Of a DNA stretch of 64,000 nucleotides, positions 49,503 to 58,926 are shown one piece after another. The translations under genes were made by a program, and so were the position numbers. The stretch is taken from positions 1,798,001-1,862,000 of the forward strand of contig OY762962.1 in NCBI GenBank assembly GCA_963667195.1, read 5' to 3'. Under the pieces are notes generated by a model. That model saw only the letters and a program-made list of their open reading frames with translations, had not been told where the DNA came from and ran no database searches. Source of the stretch: UBA7703 sp963667195. GTDB taxonomy: Bacteria > Bacillota > Clostridia > Christensenellales > CAG-138. Position 1 is the first letter of the stretch. Every line of letters starts with the position of its first letter.

Positions 49503-50618
49503 TTAAGTACAATTTTGAGAAAGTATTGCGAAATCGATTGCGTTCGATGTTTCGTCGGCATCACTTAATTTGTTGTCAAAACCGGTGGAAAAGCGCAACG
49601 TAGACCCCGCATCCGCAGCGGAAAGACCCATTGCAAGGAGCACATGTGAGGGTTCCCGCTCTCCTCCCGCGCAGGCCGCCCTTGCGGAAACGTAGATGCC
49701 GGCGGCAGAGAGCAGTGGGAGCAATCGCTCGCTCGGCATGCCGGGGAACGTGACATTCAGAATGTGCGGCAGGCGCGAAACAGCGCCTCCGTTGACGCGG
49801 CAGGCGGGAAAACGCGCGGTCAGCAGCGCCTCAAGCCGGTCTCTGACATCACTTCTGGCGGGTAGTGTTGCGCAACACAACGCCTTGGCAAAGCCCGCGA
49901 TGGCAGGCAGATTCTCCGTACCGGGACGCAGAGCGCGCTCCTGAGAACCGCCAAAAAACAGCGGAACGAGGGCAATTTCATTGCGCACGAATAAAAACCC
50001 GGCGCCTCTCGGGCCGCCGATCTTATGCGCGGCTGTGCTCATCAGATCGATATTCAGCGCACGCACATCAAGCGGAATATGACCGTAGGCCGCGACCGCG
50101 TCGCAATGCAGCGGGATGCGATTGGCTCGTGTGATTGCGCCAATCTGCGCGATCGGCTGCAGCACACCTGTCTCGTGATTGGCGAGTTGAAGGCTCACCA
50201 GCGCGGTATCCGGCCGGATTTGGCGCGCGAGTTCTGCGGGAGAATAGACGCCGTTCTGATCGCAGGGCAAGATGGAAAGTGCGAAACCTTCCCGTTCCAG
50301 CGCGCGGGCTGCCATGAGAATGCTCTGGTGCTCCGTGCTGCCGACGATCAAGTGCTTTTTTTTCGGATTTGCGCGCATAACACCGAAAAGAGCGAGATTA
50401 TTGCTCTCGGTGCCGCCGGATGTGAAAACGATTTCGTCCGTCTCCGCGCCGATGGATGCGGCCAGTGTACTGCGGCTCTGCTGAAGGATTTTTCGGGCTG
50501 AATAGCCTAATGTATATAATGAGGAAGGATTTGCGTAAAATTCGCGGGTGATCCGTTCCATCTCGTCCAAAACGGCGGGGTAGACGGGGGAGGTTGCCGC
50601 ATAGTCGAGATAGATCAT
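49503..50618 (-). CDS. Cysteine desulfurase, NifS/IscS-like
   Basis: PLP enzyme releasing sulfur from cysteine for Fe-S clusters or thio-cofactors. 371 residues: IYLDYAATSPVYP at the N-terminus, FTSGGTESNNLAL (about 68), STEHQS (about 100), the PLP lysine in STAAHKIGGPRGAGF (about 197) and a catalytic Cys in SARAACAGGEREPSHVL (about 316). No IscU or other partner is beside it. Homology begins at ATG 50618, although AAGGAG is 14 nt upstream, farther than usual; the frame is open beyond. Confidence 0.9.
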   Translation of the reverse strand: MIYLDYAATSPVYPAVLDEMERITREFYANPSSLYTLGYSARKILQQSRSTLAASIGAETDEIVFTSGGTESNNLALFGVMRANPKKKHLIVGSTEHQSILMAARALEREGFALSILPCDQNGVYSPAELARQIRPDTALVSLQLANHETGVLQPIAQIGAITRANRIPLHCDAVAAYGHIPLDVRALNIDLMSTAAHKIGGPRGAGFLFVRNEIALVPLFFGGSQERALRPGTENLPAIAGFAKALCCATLPARSDVRDRLEALLTARFPACRVNGGAVSRLPHILNVTFPGMPSERLLPLLSAAGIYVSARAACAGGEREPSHVLLAMGLSAADAGSTLRFSTGFDNKLSDADETSNAIDFAILSQNCT

Positions 50619-50700
50619 TTGACGTTGTTTCGCTCCTTTTTCATACACTATCCTCATTTTGCCGCATAGGGGCACACAAGTCAATACAAGAGCTACGAAA

Positions 50701-50722
50701 TTAAGCTTAACCAAATTAATTT
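50701..50722 (+). promoter_or_regulatory. Candidate LacI-type operator upstream of the sugar ABC operon
   Basis: TTAAGCTTAA (perfect palindrome) followed by CCAAATTAATTT, which shares AAATTAAT with the sites at 60010 and 60138. CTTAAACTTAAG inside the promoter spacer (50738-50749) is a further inverted repeat. Confidence 0.4.
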
Positions 50723-50733
50723 CAAAATCAATC

Positions 50734-50762
50734 TTGACTTAAACTTAAGCGCAACCTATAAT
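50734..50762 (+). promoter_or_regulatory. Promoter of the sugar ABC operon
   Basis: TTGACT (50734-50739), 17 nt, TATAAT (50757-50762). Leader about 110 nt. Confidence 0.85.
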
Positions 50763-50878
50763 AATTGTGTCACATCCTTGTACACTTCGTGACGCATTCT
50801 GGATTCCAAAAATTAGAATCGAATAACTCTCGACGTGTGCATTGTGGCGCAATTTATAAGGAGGAGTATCAGGAAACA

Positions 50879-52297
50879 ATGAAAAAGACATTCGCGATCG
50901 TTCTGTCTCTTATGCTGATGCTGGCCACGTTTGCTGGCTGCGCACCCGCGACGACCCCTGCTGCGGACACCGCAACGGAAGCGCCTGCAGCTGCAGCCGC
51001 CACCGAAGCCCCCGCCGCCACCGAAGCACCGGCAGCAGCTGGTGACAAAGTCATCAACATCTACACGTTCACGGACGAAGTTCCGAAGATGCTGGACAAG
51101 TACATTGCCACGCATCCGGATTTCGGCTACACCATCAACGCGACCATCATCGCCACCACCGATGGTCTCTACCAGCCCGCTCTGGACCAGGCTCTGGCCG
51201 CTGGCGGTAAGGATGCCCCGGATATGTACTGCTGCGAATCCGCATTCGTACTCAAGTACACGCAGGGCGACATGAGCAGCTATGCTGCGAAGTATGCCGA
51301 CATGGGCATCGATGTTGCGAAAGAAACCAAAGATGCTGACATCGCGCAGTACACCATCGACATCGGCACCCGTCCGAGCGACAGCGCTCTGGTCGGTCTC
51401 GGCTATCAGGCAACCGGCAGCGCGTTCATCTATCGTCGCTCGCTGGCTAAGGATACCTGGGGTTCCGATGATCCCGCCGTCGTCGCAGACAAGATCGGAC
51501 CGGGCTGGGATAAGTTCTTTGCAGCAGCCGCCGACCTCAAGGCGAAGGGCTACGGCATCGTCTCTGGCGATGGCGACATCTGGCACGCAGTGGAAAACAG
51601 CTCGCCGACCGGCTGGATCGTCGATGGCAAGCTGAACATTGACCCCGCTCGCGAAGCGTTCCTCGACCTCTCCATGAAGCTCAAAGAGAACGGCTACAGC
51701 AACGACACCAAAGACTGGACCGACGCGTGGTATGCTGACATGCAAGGCATCGGCGCACAGCCCATCTTCGGATTCTTCGGACCCGCTTGGCTGATCAACT
51801 ACGTTATGGCAAGCCATTCTGGCGGCACCAAAGTCGGCGAAGGCACCTACGGCGATTGGGCAGTTTGCAACCCGCCGGTCGGCTTCTTCTGGGGCGGCAC
51901 GTGGGTTCTGGCCAACAAAGATTCCAGCAAGCTGGAAGCAGTTGGCAAGCTCATCGACTGGATTACCCTCCAGACGGACGAAAACAGCCTGCAGTATATG
52001 TGGGCGAACGGCACGCTCAACGGCGAAGGCGGCACGAAAGACACCGTCTCCTCCGGTACCGTTATGGCGAAGTCGAATGGCACCCTGGACTTCCTCGGTG
52101 GTCAGAACATGTTTGACGTGTTCGTACCGGCGAACCAGTTTGCAAACGGCAAGAACCTGACCCAGTATGACGAAACCATCAACAACCTCTGGCGTGACCA
52201 GGTCCGTCAGTACACGGCCGGCAACCTCTCCCGCGAAGACGCGATTGCCGCGTTCAAACAGGCTGTGACGGATACCCTTGGCATCGAGGCCAACTAA
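50879..52297 (+). CDS. Sugar ABC transporter substrate-binding lipoprotein
   Basis: 472 residues. Lipobox TFAGC gives lipidated Cys21, followed by a Thr/Glu/Ala/Pro linker to about residue 55. The class-I/II sugar-binding fold is seen in INIYTFTDEVPKML, GKDAPDMYCCESAFV, GWDKFFAAAADLKAKGYGI and GFFGPAWLINY. Two sugar permeases follow. Ligand unknown; the neighbouring GH1, GH3 and GH94 enzymes suggest cello- or xylo-oligosaccharides. AAGGAGGAG lies upstream; ATG 50879 is preferred over the longer frame. Confidence 0.9.
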   Translation: MKKTFAIVLSLMLMLATFAGCAPATTPAADTATEAPAAAAATEAPAATEAPAAAGDKVINIYTFTDEVPKMLDKYIATHPDFGYTINATIIATTDGLYQPALDQALAAGGKDAPDMYCCESAFVLKYTQGDMSSYAAKYADMGIDVAKETKDADIAQYTIDIGTRPSDSALVGLGYQATGSAFIYRRSLAKDTWGSDDPAVVADKIGPGWDKFFAAAADLKAKGYGIVSGDGDIWHAVENSSPTGWIVDGKLNIDPAREAFLDLSMKLKENGYSNDTKDWTDAWYADMQGIGAQPIFGFFGPAWLINYVMASHSGGTKVGEGTYGDWAVCNPPVGFFWGGTWVLANKDSSKLEAVGKLIDWITLQTDENSLQYMWANGTLNGEGGTKDTVSSGTVMAKSNGTLDFLGGQNMFDVFVPANQFANGKNLTQYDETINNLWRDQVRQYTAGNLSREDAIAAFKQAVTDTLGIEAN

Positions 52298-52417
52298 TCA
52301 GGCAACTGTTTTCACCAAGTTCATTTAGGTATATGATGAGTGTGGGCGGACGGAGTTCTTCCGTCCGTCCACACACACATCAACCGAAACAAATCTACAC
52401 CAATAGGGGGAAGCGGT

Positions 52418-53401
52418 ATGCCTCTCGATCAAAGAAAACCCAAGGTAAAAGGCGTCAGCTATGCCAAATACGGCTATCTGTTCAGCCTGCCGTTCATGAT
52501 CATTTTCCTGATCTTTATGCTGTATCCGACACTGTTTACAGCGGTCATCGGCTTTACGGATTTCAAAGGGGTTGTTGCAACATCCTTTAAGTTTTTAGAG
52601 CACCCATTTGACAACTTTGCAAGTATCCTTGCAAACAAAACATTCCGTGCATCATTTGTCAATACGATTGTTATTTGGATGATGAACTTCATCCCGCAGA
52701 TTGGACTCGCCTTGCTCCTCACGGCGTGGTTCACCAACCGCAGCCGGAAGATTCACGGACAAGGTGCATTCAAGATCTTATTTTATCTTCCGAACATCAT
52801 CACCGCGGCTACCGTGGCGATTCTATACGCGGCTATTTTCGGTTATCCGGTTGGCCCCGTCAACGACATTTTAAAGTCGCTGCATTTGGCCTCGAAACCG
52901 TTTGACTTTTCAACAAGTCCCTGGGCTGCCAAGATCGTTGTTGCGTTTATCCAGTTCTGGCAATGGTATGGATATACGACGATCATCCTGATTTCTGGTG
53001 TGTTGGGCATCAATCCGGAGTTGTTTGAAGCGGCTGAGATCGACGGCGCGTCGCCGACGCAGACGTTCTTTCGGATCACGCTGCCGTGCATGCGCACGAT
53101 CCTGATCTTCACGTTGATCACAAGCCTTATCGGCGGCTTGAACATGTTCGATATTCCGAAGCTGTACATTTGGAACGGCGGTCCTGCGAACGCGACGATG
53201 ACCACAAGCGTCTTCATCTACGCGCAGGCATTCTCGGGTACGTATATGTATAACAAAGCGGCTGCGGCAAGCATGATTATGTTTGTGATTATTGCTGCGG
53301 TTTCTTCCATTACTTTCTTCCTCATGCGTGATCGCTCGGAAGTCAGGGCGAAACGCGCCATGAAGCGGATGGCGAAACTCAATAAGGGGGCGGCAGTATG
53401 A
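52418..53401 (+). CDS. Sugar ABC transporter permease, MalF type
   Basis: 327 residues, six membrane segments, EAA loop EAAEIDGASPTQTFFRITLPC (split: EAAEIDGASPTQ, FFRITLP; about 215-235). AGGGGG precedes the ATG at 52418. Overlaps the next permease by 4 nt. Confidence 0.92.
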   Translation: MPLDQRKPKVKGVSYAKYGYLFSLPFMIIFLIFMLYPTLFTAVIGFTDFKGVVATSFKFLEHPFDNFASILANKTFRASFVNTIVIWMMNFIPQIGLALLLTAWFTNRSRKIHGQGAFKILFYLPNIITAATVAILYAAIFGYPVGPVNDILKSLHLASKPFDFSTSPWAAKIVVAFIQFWQWYGYTTIILISGVLGINPELFEAAEIDGASPTQTFFRITLPCMRTILIFTLITSLIGGLNMFDIPKLYIWNGGPANATMTTSVFIYAQAFSGTYMYNKAAAASMIMFVIIAAVSSITFFLMRDRSEVRAKRAMKRMAKLNKGAAV

Positions 53402-54231
53402 GACGGAGACGTAAGACATCCATTATTATCTATGCTGTCTGCATTATCCTGGGTATACTCAGTATTTTGCCGTTCTGGGTTATGATTGTGAACGCCACGC
53501 GCAGCACGGTTCAGATTCAGGATCATGCGATTTCGCTGATTCCCTCGACGCATATCATGAATAACTTCAAGGTGCTCACCGGCAAGACGTTTAACCCGGT
53601 AACCGGCTTCTTGAACTCGGTGGTTATCTCGACCAGCGCGACAGTTCTATCGGTATATTTCTCAACCCTGACGGCTTATGCGCTCGTGGCGTATGAGTGG
53701 AAAATGCGACAACCGTTCTTCACCATGATCCTCGCAGTCATGATGATCCCGACGCAGGTCATCAGCATCGGGTTCTACCAGTTCATGTACCGTATCGGAT
53801 TGACGAACAACCTCTTGGCGCTGATCTTACCCGCGATAGCGGCGCCGATGACGGTATTCTTCATGCGACAATACATGCTGCCATCGCTGAACCTCGACAT
53901 TGTGGCTTCGGCGCGCATCGACGGCGCAGGCGAGTTCCGCACGTTTAACAGCATCGTGTTGCCGATCATGAAACCCGCAATGGCGACACAGGCAATCTTC
54001 ACATATGTGACGAGCTGGAATAGCCTGTTCCTGCCGATGGTCTTGTTGACCAAGAAAGAGAACTATACCATGCCGATCATGGTCAGTCTCTTGAAGGGCG
54101 ACATCTACAAGACGGAATACGGCGCGGTGTACCTGGCGCTGACACTCTCTGTGCTTCCGCTGTTTATCGTGTACTTTGCTTTGTCGAAGTACATCATTGC
54201 CGGTGTTGCGCTGGGTTCGGTCAAAGAGTAA
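53398..54231 (+). CDS. Sugar ABC transporter permease, MalG type
   Basis: 277 residues, six segments, with ASARIDGAGEFRTFNSIVLP, the EAA loop of MalG-type permeases, and IFTYVTSWNSLFLPMVLL near the C-terminus. No ATP-binding subunit follows; such systems commonly share a general sugar ATPase (MsmX/MsmK type) coded elsewhere. Confidence 0.92.
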   Translation: MRRRRKTSIIIYAVCIILGILSILPFWVMIVNATRSTVQIQDHAISLIPSTHIMNNFKVLTGKTFNPVTGFLNSVVISTSATVLSVYFSTLTAYALVAYEWKMRQPFFTMILAVMMIPTQVISIGFYQFMYRIGLTNNLLALILPAIAAPMTVFFMRQYMLPSLNLDIVASARIDGAGEFRTFNSIVLPIMKPAMATQAIFTYVTSWNSLFLPMVLLTKKENYTMPIMVSLLKGDIYKTEYGAVYLALTLSVLPLFIVYFALSKYIIAGVALGSVKE

Positions 54232-54255
54232 AATCAAAATCGAAGTACGTTATGG

Positions 54256-54287
54256 GCGCCTGTCCTCACGTTGGGACGGGCGCTTTT
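54256..54287 (+). terminator. Hairpin between the permease and the YesL-like gene
   Basis: GCGCCTGTCC (54256-54265) pairs with GGACGGGCGC (54274-54283), then TTTTC. Partial read-through would still express the YesL-like gene. Confidence 0.75.
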
Positions 54288-54312
54288 CTTCTCAAAGGAG
54301 GGTTTGGTTCAT

Positions 54313-54969
54313 ATGAAGGAACGGTTTCGGCAGCTGCGCATGGGATTCAATCACACGCTGGCGTTTGCCGGCGATATCGTGATTCTCAACCTGCTGTTTT
54401 TGATCTGCTCGATTCCGATCGTAACCATCGGTGCCGCGGCGACCGCCTGTTACGCGGGCGTGAGCCGCACGCTGCAAAAGCGGGAAACCGGGCTTGTGTT
54501 CAAAGCGTTTTTTGCGGACTTTCGCGCGGCGTTTCGCCAGGCAACCGCAGTCTGGCTGCTTGAGCTGGCTGCGATTCTAATCCTGCTGGGCGACCTTTGG
54601 TTTGCGGTGGAGTATTCCGAGCCGGACAACACGTTTTTCATCATATTTGCTGCGGTCGTCGGCGCGGGCATCCTGCTTGCCTCGCTTTGGCTCTACCCGC
54701 TGATTGCGCGGTTTCGAAACACGCTGGGCGGACATCTGAAGAACGCGTTCTTGCTTGCGTTTGCGCAGTTTCCGCGGACGTTGCTCGCGCTCGTTATCTG
54801 GGCGGTGACGCTGGGGCTGCCGCTTGCCATCTACGAGGTGTATGCCTATCTTGGGTGGCTCTGGCTCGCGGGTGGAATCTCGCTGCCGATGTATTGGACG
54901 GTTAAGCTGTTTCGTAAAACATTGGCGTTGGATCGTAAGCAGGAGGAGCTTGACTTAGGAGAAGATTGA
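54313..54969 (+). CDS. YesL-like membrane protein (DUF624)
   Basis: 218 residues, about five membrane segments. The N-terminus NHTLAFAGDIVILNLLFLIC and SIPIVTIGAAATACYAGVSR are typical of DUF624/YesL proteins, regularly found with sugar ABC transporters of this type; function unknown. AAGGAGG lies 11 nt before the ATG at 54313. Confidence 0.88.
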   Translation: MKERFRQLRMGFNHTLAFAGDIVILNLLFLICSIPIVTIGAAATACYAGVSRTLQKRETGLVFKAFFADFRAAFRQATAVWLLELAAILILLGDLWFAVEYSEPDNTFFIIFAAVVGAGILLASLWLYPLIARFRNTLGGHLKNAFLLAFAQFPRTLLALVIWAVTLGLPLAIYEVYAYLGWLWLAGGISLPMYWTVKLFRKTLALDRKQEELDLGED

Positions 54970-54995
54970 ACTGCTTCATAGTATAACACGCAAAC

Positions 54996-55019
54996 AGGGC
55001 GCCGGTTCTCCGGCGCCCT
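54996..55019. terminator. Bidirectional hairpin between the YesL-like gene and GH1
   Basis: AGGGCGCCGG (54996-55005) pairs with CCGGCGCCCT (55010-55019); flanks are T-poor. It separates converging genes. Confidence 0.7.
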
Positions 55020-55040
55020 TGTGATTGCGTTCGTATTCAG

Positions 55041-56381
55041 TTACAGATTCTCGCCGTTTTGCTCGACCACAGAGCGGTACCAATAAGCGCTATCCTTTGT
55101 GTGACGTTTGAGCGTGGTGTAGTCCACATAGAATAGTCCGAAGCGCTCCTCGTAACCGTTGCTCCACTCGTAGTTATCGGTCAGGCTCCAGTGGAAATAC
55201 CCGCGGATATCGACGCCGCTTTCGCCCGCGCGTTTGTATTCGCGCAGGTACCGATGCAGGAAATCAATTCGGTCGGGATCGTGCACTTTGCCGTCGAGAT
55301 AGATCTTGTCGTTGCAGCTGAGTCCGTTTTCCGTGATGTAGACGGGCAGGCGATACCGTTCGTAGATGAACTTCGTGCAGTAATACATCATGGCGGGCGT
55401 GATCGGCCAGCGGATTGCTGTGCGATCATAGCCGCGATGGAAGGGCACGCGCTCCGGCCCGTGCTCACCCGCGCGGATGATAGAGGCGTTATAGAAGTTC
55501 AGCCCGATGAAGTCGATGGGCTGCCGGATCAGCGCAAGGTCTTGCGCCGTAATCAGCGGGGAATCGAAGAACGGATGCGCCGGATAATGCCCCAATATCG
55601 CGGGATCAAGAAACGCGTTTTGCGAAAACAGCGAGAATTCCGGATGCATACCGAATGTGAACATCGCGGTCCTCGCGGCTTCGATATCGGCAGTGCTGTC
55701 GGTTTCGGGAACGCAGCCAAGACCACAGGAGGCAAGACCGATTTGTGCGGAGGGGTCGGCTGCCCGCACCGCCTGCACCATCATGCCGTGCGCGAGCATC
55801 GCATTGTGCCAACAGGCGAGTAGCGGCTCGCCCGAGAGCGTTTTACCCGGCGCGTGCCAGCCCGCCTCGTAGCCGAGGCCGATGAAGCACTGCGGCTCGT
55901 TGATCGTGAAATAATGCGACACGCGCCCGCGAAAATGCGCGGCGACAACGCCCGCAAACTTGGCAAGAAGCACTGCCGTCTCGCGGTTTTGCCAGCCGCC
56001 TTTGTCTTCCAGCGCCTGCGGCGTGTCCCAGTGAAAGAGCGTAATCCACGGCGTGATGCCGTTTTGCAGCAGCAAATCGACCACCCTGTCGTAGTAGGCA
56101 AACCCGCGCTCGTTGAGCGTACGCCCGTCGGGGAAAATGCGCGTCCAGCCGATGCCGAAGCGGTAGTGCTTGACGCCGAGCGTGATGAGCGCCTGCAGAT
56201 CGTCCTCAAAACGATGGTAGCTGTCGCAGGCGATGTCGCCCGTGTGGCCATCAAACGTCTTGCCGTCGGTGTGCGAAAACACGTCCCACACGGTCAATCC
56301 GCGCCCGTCCTCGGACGCGGCACCCTCGATTTGGTAAGCGGCGCTTGCCGCGCCCCAGATGAAATCCTTTGGAAAAGACAT
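55041..56381 (-). CDS. Beta-glucosidase, glycoside hydrolase family 1
   Basis: 446 residues with the GH1 signature at the N-terminus (FPKDFIWGAASAAYQIEGA), acid/base Glu in FTINEPQCF (about 161) and nucleophile Glu in YITENGLS (about 348). No signal peptide. It lies 12 nt after the cellobiose phosphorylase gene on the same strand, so the two are co-transcribed. Confidence 0.94.
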   Translation of the reverse strand: MSFPKDFIWGAASAAYQIEGAASEDGRGLTVWDVFSHTDGKTFDGHTGDIACDSYHRFEDDLQALITLGVKHYRFGIGWTRIFPDGRTLNERGFAYYDRVVDLLLQNGITPWITLFHWDTPQALEDKGGWQNRETAVLLAKFAGVVAAHFRGRVSHYFTINEPQCFIGLGYEAGWHAPGKTLSGEPLLACWHNAMLAHGMMVQAVRAADPSAQIGLASCGLGCVPETDSTADIEAARTAMFTFGMHPEFSLFSQNAFLDPAILGHYPAHPFFDSPLITAQDLALIRQPIDFIGLNFYNASIIRAGEHGPERVPFHRGYDRTAIRWPITPAMMYYCTKFIYERYRLPVYITENGLSCNDKIYLDGKVHDPDRIDFLHRYLREYKRAGESGVDIRGYFHWSLTDNYEWSNGYEERFGLFYVDYTTLKRHTKDSAYWYRSVVEQNGENL

Positions 56382-56393
56382 GGTGTTCTCCTG

Positions 56394-58829
56394 TCAACCC
56401 ATGACGACGGTGACGTTTCGCTCGGCGGCGTTGCCCGCGAACGGGATCACGTTGCCGTCGATCGCTTTACCGTCGACCACAAGCGAGCGAACGCCCTTGC
56501 TGACGCCTTCCGGCTTTTCAACCGTGATGTGATACACAACCCCGCGATACAGCCGCTCGCACGTAAATCCTTTGATGGAAGACGGCAGGCAGGGATCGAT
56601 CGCAAGCCCGCTGAGCGTCGGGCGGATGCCGAGGATATACTGGCTGACGTTCATGAACGTCCACGCGGCGGTGCCGGTGAGCCAGCTGTTCTTGCCCTCG
56701 CCGAAGGTCGGCGCGTCCACGCCCGCGACCATCTGGCAATAGACATACGGTTCCGTGCGGCGGATTTCGCTGATGTCCTCCACATACGCGGGGCAGGTGC
56801 GCGTGTATACTTCAAACGCGCGATCGCCGTGACCCAGCACGGTTTCGGCGCAGCTGATCCAGGGATTGTTGTGGCAGAAGATGCCCGCATTTTCCTTGTA
56901 TCCCGGCGGATAGGAGCTGATTTCGCCAAGCTCGACGTGATAGCGCGTGTAGGCGGGCTGCTGCAGCACGATGCCGTGCTTGCTATCGAGCCGTTCCTTC
57001 ACGCTCTCTAGCGCGCGTGCGGCGAGGCCTTCTTTTACGCCGATGCCGGCCATGACGCACATGCCCTGCGGCTCGATGAAGATTTGACCTTCCTCGCAAA
57101 GCTTGCTGCCGACGGGGTTCGAGAACGCGTCATACGCCCTGCGGAACCAGTCTCCGTCCCAGCCCGCGTCCAGCACGGCGCGCTCCATTACCTGCACTTC
57201 GCGGCGCGCACTCTCAGCTTCCGTCGAAAGATTGAGGTAGTCGCAGATTTCGGCATACTCTTCGCCGTATTTCACAAACATGCCCGCGATGAACACGCTC
57301 TCCGCAACGGGGCCTTCGCTCGGCCCGAAGGTCTGGAAGCTCTCGCCGGGCGTGGTGGAGAAGCAGTTGAGGTTGAGACAGTCGTTCCAATCCGCGCGAC
57401 CGATAAGCGGCAGCGCGTGCGGGCCCTTGTGCTTGACGGTATACTGAAAGCTTCTGCGCAGGTGCTCCATGAGCGGTTGCGCAAGCGCGGGATCGTTGTC
57501 GAAATCCACCATCTCGTCGAGAATCGTAAAATCGCCCGTTTCGCGCAGATAGGCTGCGGTGCCCGCGATGAGCCAGAGGGGATCGTCGTTAAAGCCCGTG
57601 CCGACATCCGCGTTGCCGCGCTTGGTCAGCGGCTGATATTGGTGATACGCGCTGCCGTCGGGGAACTGCGTAGCCGCGATGTCGAGAATGCGCTCACGCG
57701 CGCGCTCCGGAATCAGGTGCACAAAGCCCAACAGGTCCTGACACGAATCGCGGAAACCCATGCCGCGGCCCAAGCCGCTCTCGAAGTAACTCGCACTGCG
57801 GCTCATGTTGAAGGTGACCATGCATTGGTACTGGTTCCAGATATTCACCATGCGGTCGAGCTTCTCATCGCCGGTCTTCACGCTAAAGCGGGAGAGCAGC
57901 CCTTCCCAATGCGCCTTGAGCGCCGCAAACGCCGCGTCAAACTGCTCGTCCATCTGATATTTATTCAGCAGAAGGTCTGCGGGTGCTTTGTTGATCACGT
58001 TTGGCGCGATGAACTTCTCTTCCTCCGGGTTTTCGCAGTAGCCGAGAACGAAGATATAGCGCTTGCTTTCGCCGGGCGCGAGCGTCAGCCGAATGTGGTG
58101 GCTTCCGATGGGCTGCCAGCCGTGCGCGATGCTGTTTTTGCTCTCGCCGGAGAATACCGCTTCCGGATCGGAAAAGCTTTTATACGCGCCGCAAAACGCG
58201 TTGCGGTCGGTATCAAACCCGTCCACGGGCGCGTTGACGGAGAAGACGGCGTAATGATTGCGCCGCTCACGATATTCGCTCTTGTGGTAGATGCGGCTGC
58301 CTTCCACCTCGACCTCGCCGATGGAGTAGTTGCGCTGGAAGTTGCTCATGTCGTCGAGCGCATTCCACAGACAGAACTCGATCGCGGAGAAGAGGTCGAT
58401 CTGCTTCACGGCATCGCTCTCGTTCGTGAGTGTCACCCGTGTGAGTTCGCAGTTATCGTCCACGGGAACGAAGGTCTCCTGCGTTGCGGCAAGGCCGTCT
58501 TTTGCGCTCTCGAGGATCGTATAACCGAGTCCGTGGCGGCAACGAAATCGATTAAGTTCCGCACGAACAGGCTGCCATCCGGGGGTCCATACCGATGCAC
58601 CGTCCTTGACATAGAAATAGTGCCCGTTGATGTCCAGCGGGTTCTCGTTGTAGCGATATCTCGTCAAACGAAGCAGTTTTGCATCCTTATAGAAACAATA
58701 TCCACCAGCTGTGTTAGAAATAAGCCGAAAAAAATCCCGCGAACCAAGGTAGTTGATCCACGGGAGTGGTGTCTTTGGCGTTTCAATCACGTATTCCCGG
58801 GCGGCGTCGTTAAAAACCCCGTATTTCAT
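56394..58829 (-). CDS. Cellobiose phosphorylase, GH94
   Basis: Converts cellobiose and phosphate to glucose 1-phosphate and glucose, saving ATP. 811 residues, the usual length. The N-terminal beta-sandwich begins YVIETPKTPLPWINYLG and includes ISNTAGGYCFYKDAKLLR and ECRHGLGYT-like RCRHGLGYT; the catalytic (alpha/alpha)6 domain has the acid Asp in GRADWNDCLNLN (about 480) and AENxGIFCHNNPW as KENAGIFCHNNPW (about 645). Similarity to clostridial cellobiose phosphorylases is strong from memory; cellodextrin or chitobiose phosphorylase is less likely. GGAGG lies 9 nt before the ATG. Confidence 0.9.
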   Translation of the reverse strand: MKYGVFNDAAREYVIETPKTPLPWINYLGSRDFFRLISNTAGGYCFYKDAKLLRLTRYRYNENPLDINGHYFYVKDGASVWTPGWQPVRAELNRFRCRHGLGYTILESAKDGLAATQETFVPVDDNCELTRVTLTNESDAVKQIDLFSAIEFCLWNALDDMSNFQRNYSIGEVEVEGSRIYHKSEYRERRNHYAVFSVNAPVDGFDTDRNAFCGAYKSFSDPEAVFSGESKNSIAHGWQPIGSHHIRLTLAPGESKRYIFVLGYCENPEEEKFIAPNVINKAPADLLLNKYQMDEQFDAAFAALKAHWEGLLSRFSVKTGDEKLDRMVNIWNQYQCMVTFNMSRSASYFESGLGRGMGFRDSCQDLLGFVHLIPERARERILDIAATQFPDGSAYHQYQPLTKRGNADVGTGFNDDPLWLIAGTAAYLRETGDFTILDEMVDFDNDPALAQPLMEHLRRSFQYTVKHKGPHALPLIGRADWNDCLNLNCFSTTPGESFQTFGPSEGPVAESVFIAGMFVKYGEEYAEICDYLNLSTEAESARREVQVMERAVLDAGWDGDWFRRAYDAFSNPVGSKLCEEGQIFIEPQGMCVMAGIGVKEGLAARALESVKERLDSKHGIVLQQPAYTRYHVELGEISSYPPGYKENAGIFCHNNPWISCAETVLGHGDRAFEVYTRTCPAYVEDISEIRRTEPYVYCQMVAGVDAPTFGEGKNSWLTGTAAWTFMNVSQYILGIRPTLSGLAIDPCLPSSIKGFTCERLYRGVVYHITVEKPEGVSKGVRSLVVDGKAIDGNVIPFAGNAAERNVTVVMG

Positions 58830-58926
58830 TCAAGAGAGCCTCCGTATTGTTTTTTTCATCCGCTTTATTACAAAGTCAACGCGCGAACCGACGACGTTGT
58901 CCGTCCGCGCGCTTTGGATTTCCGGT

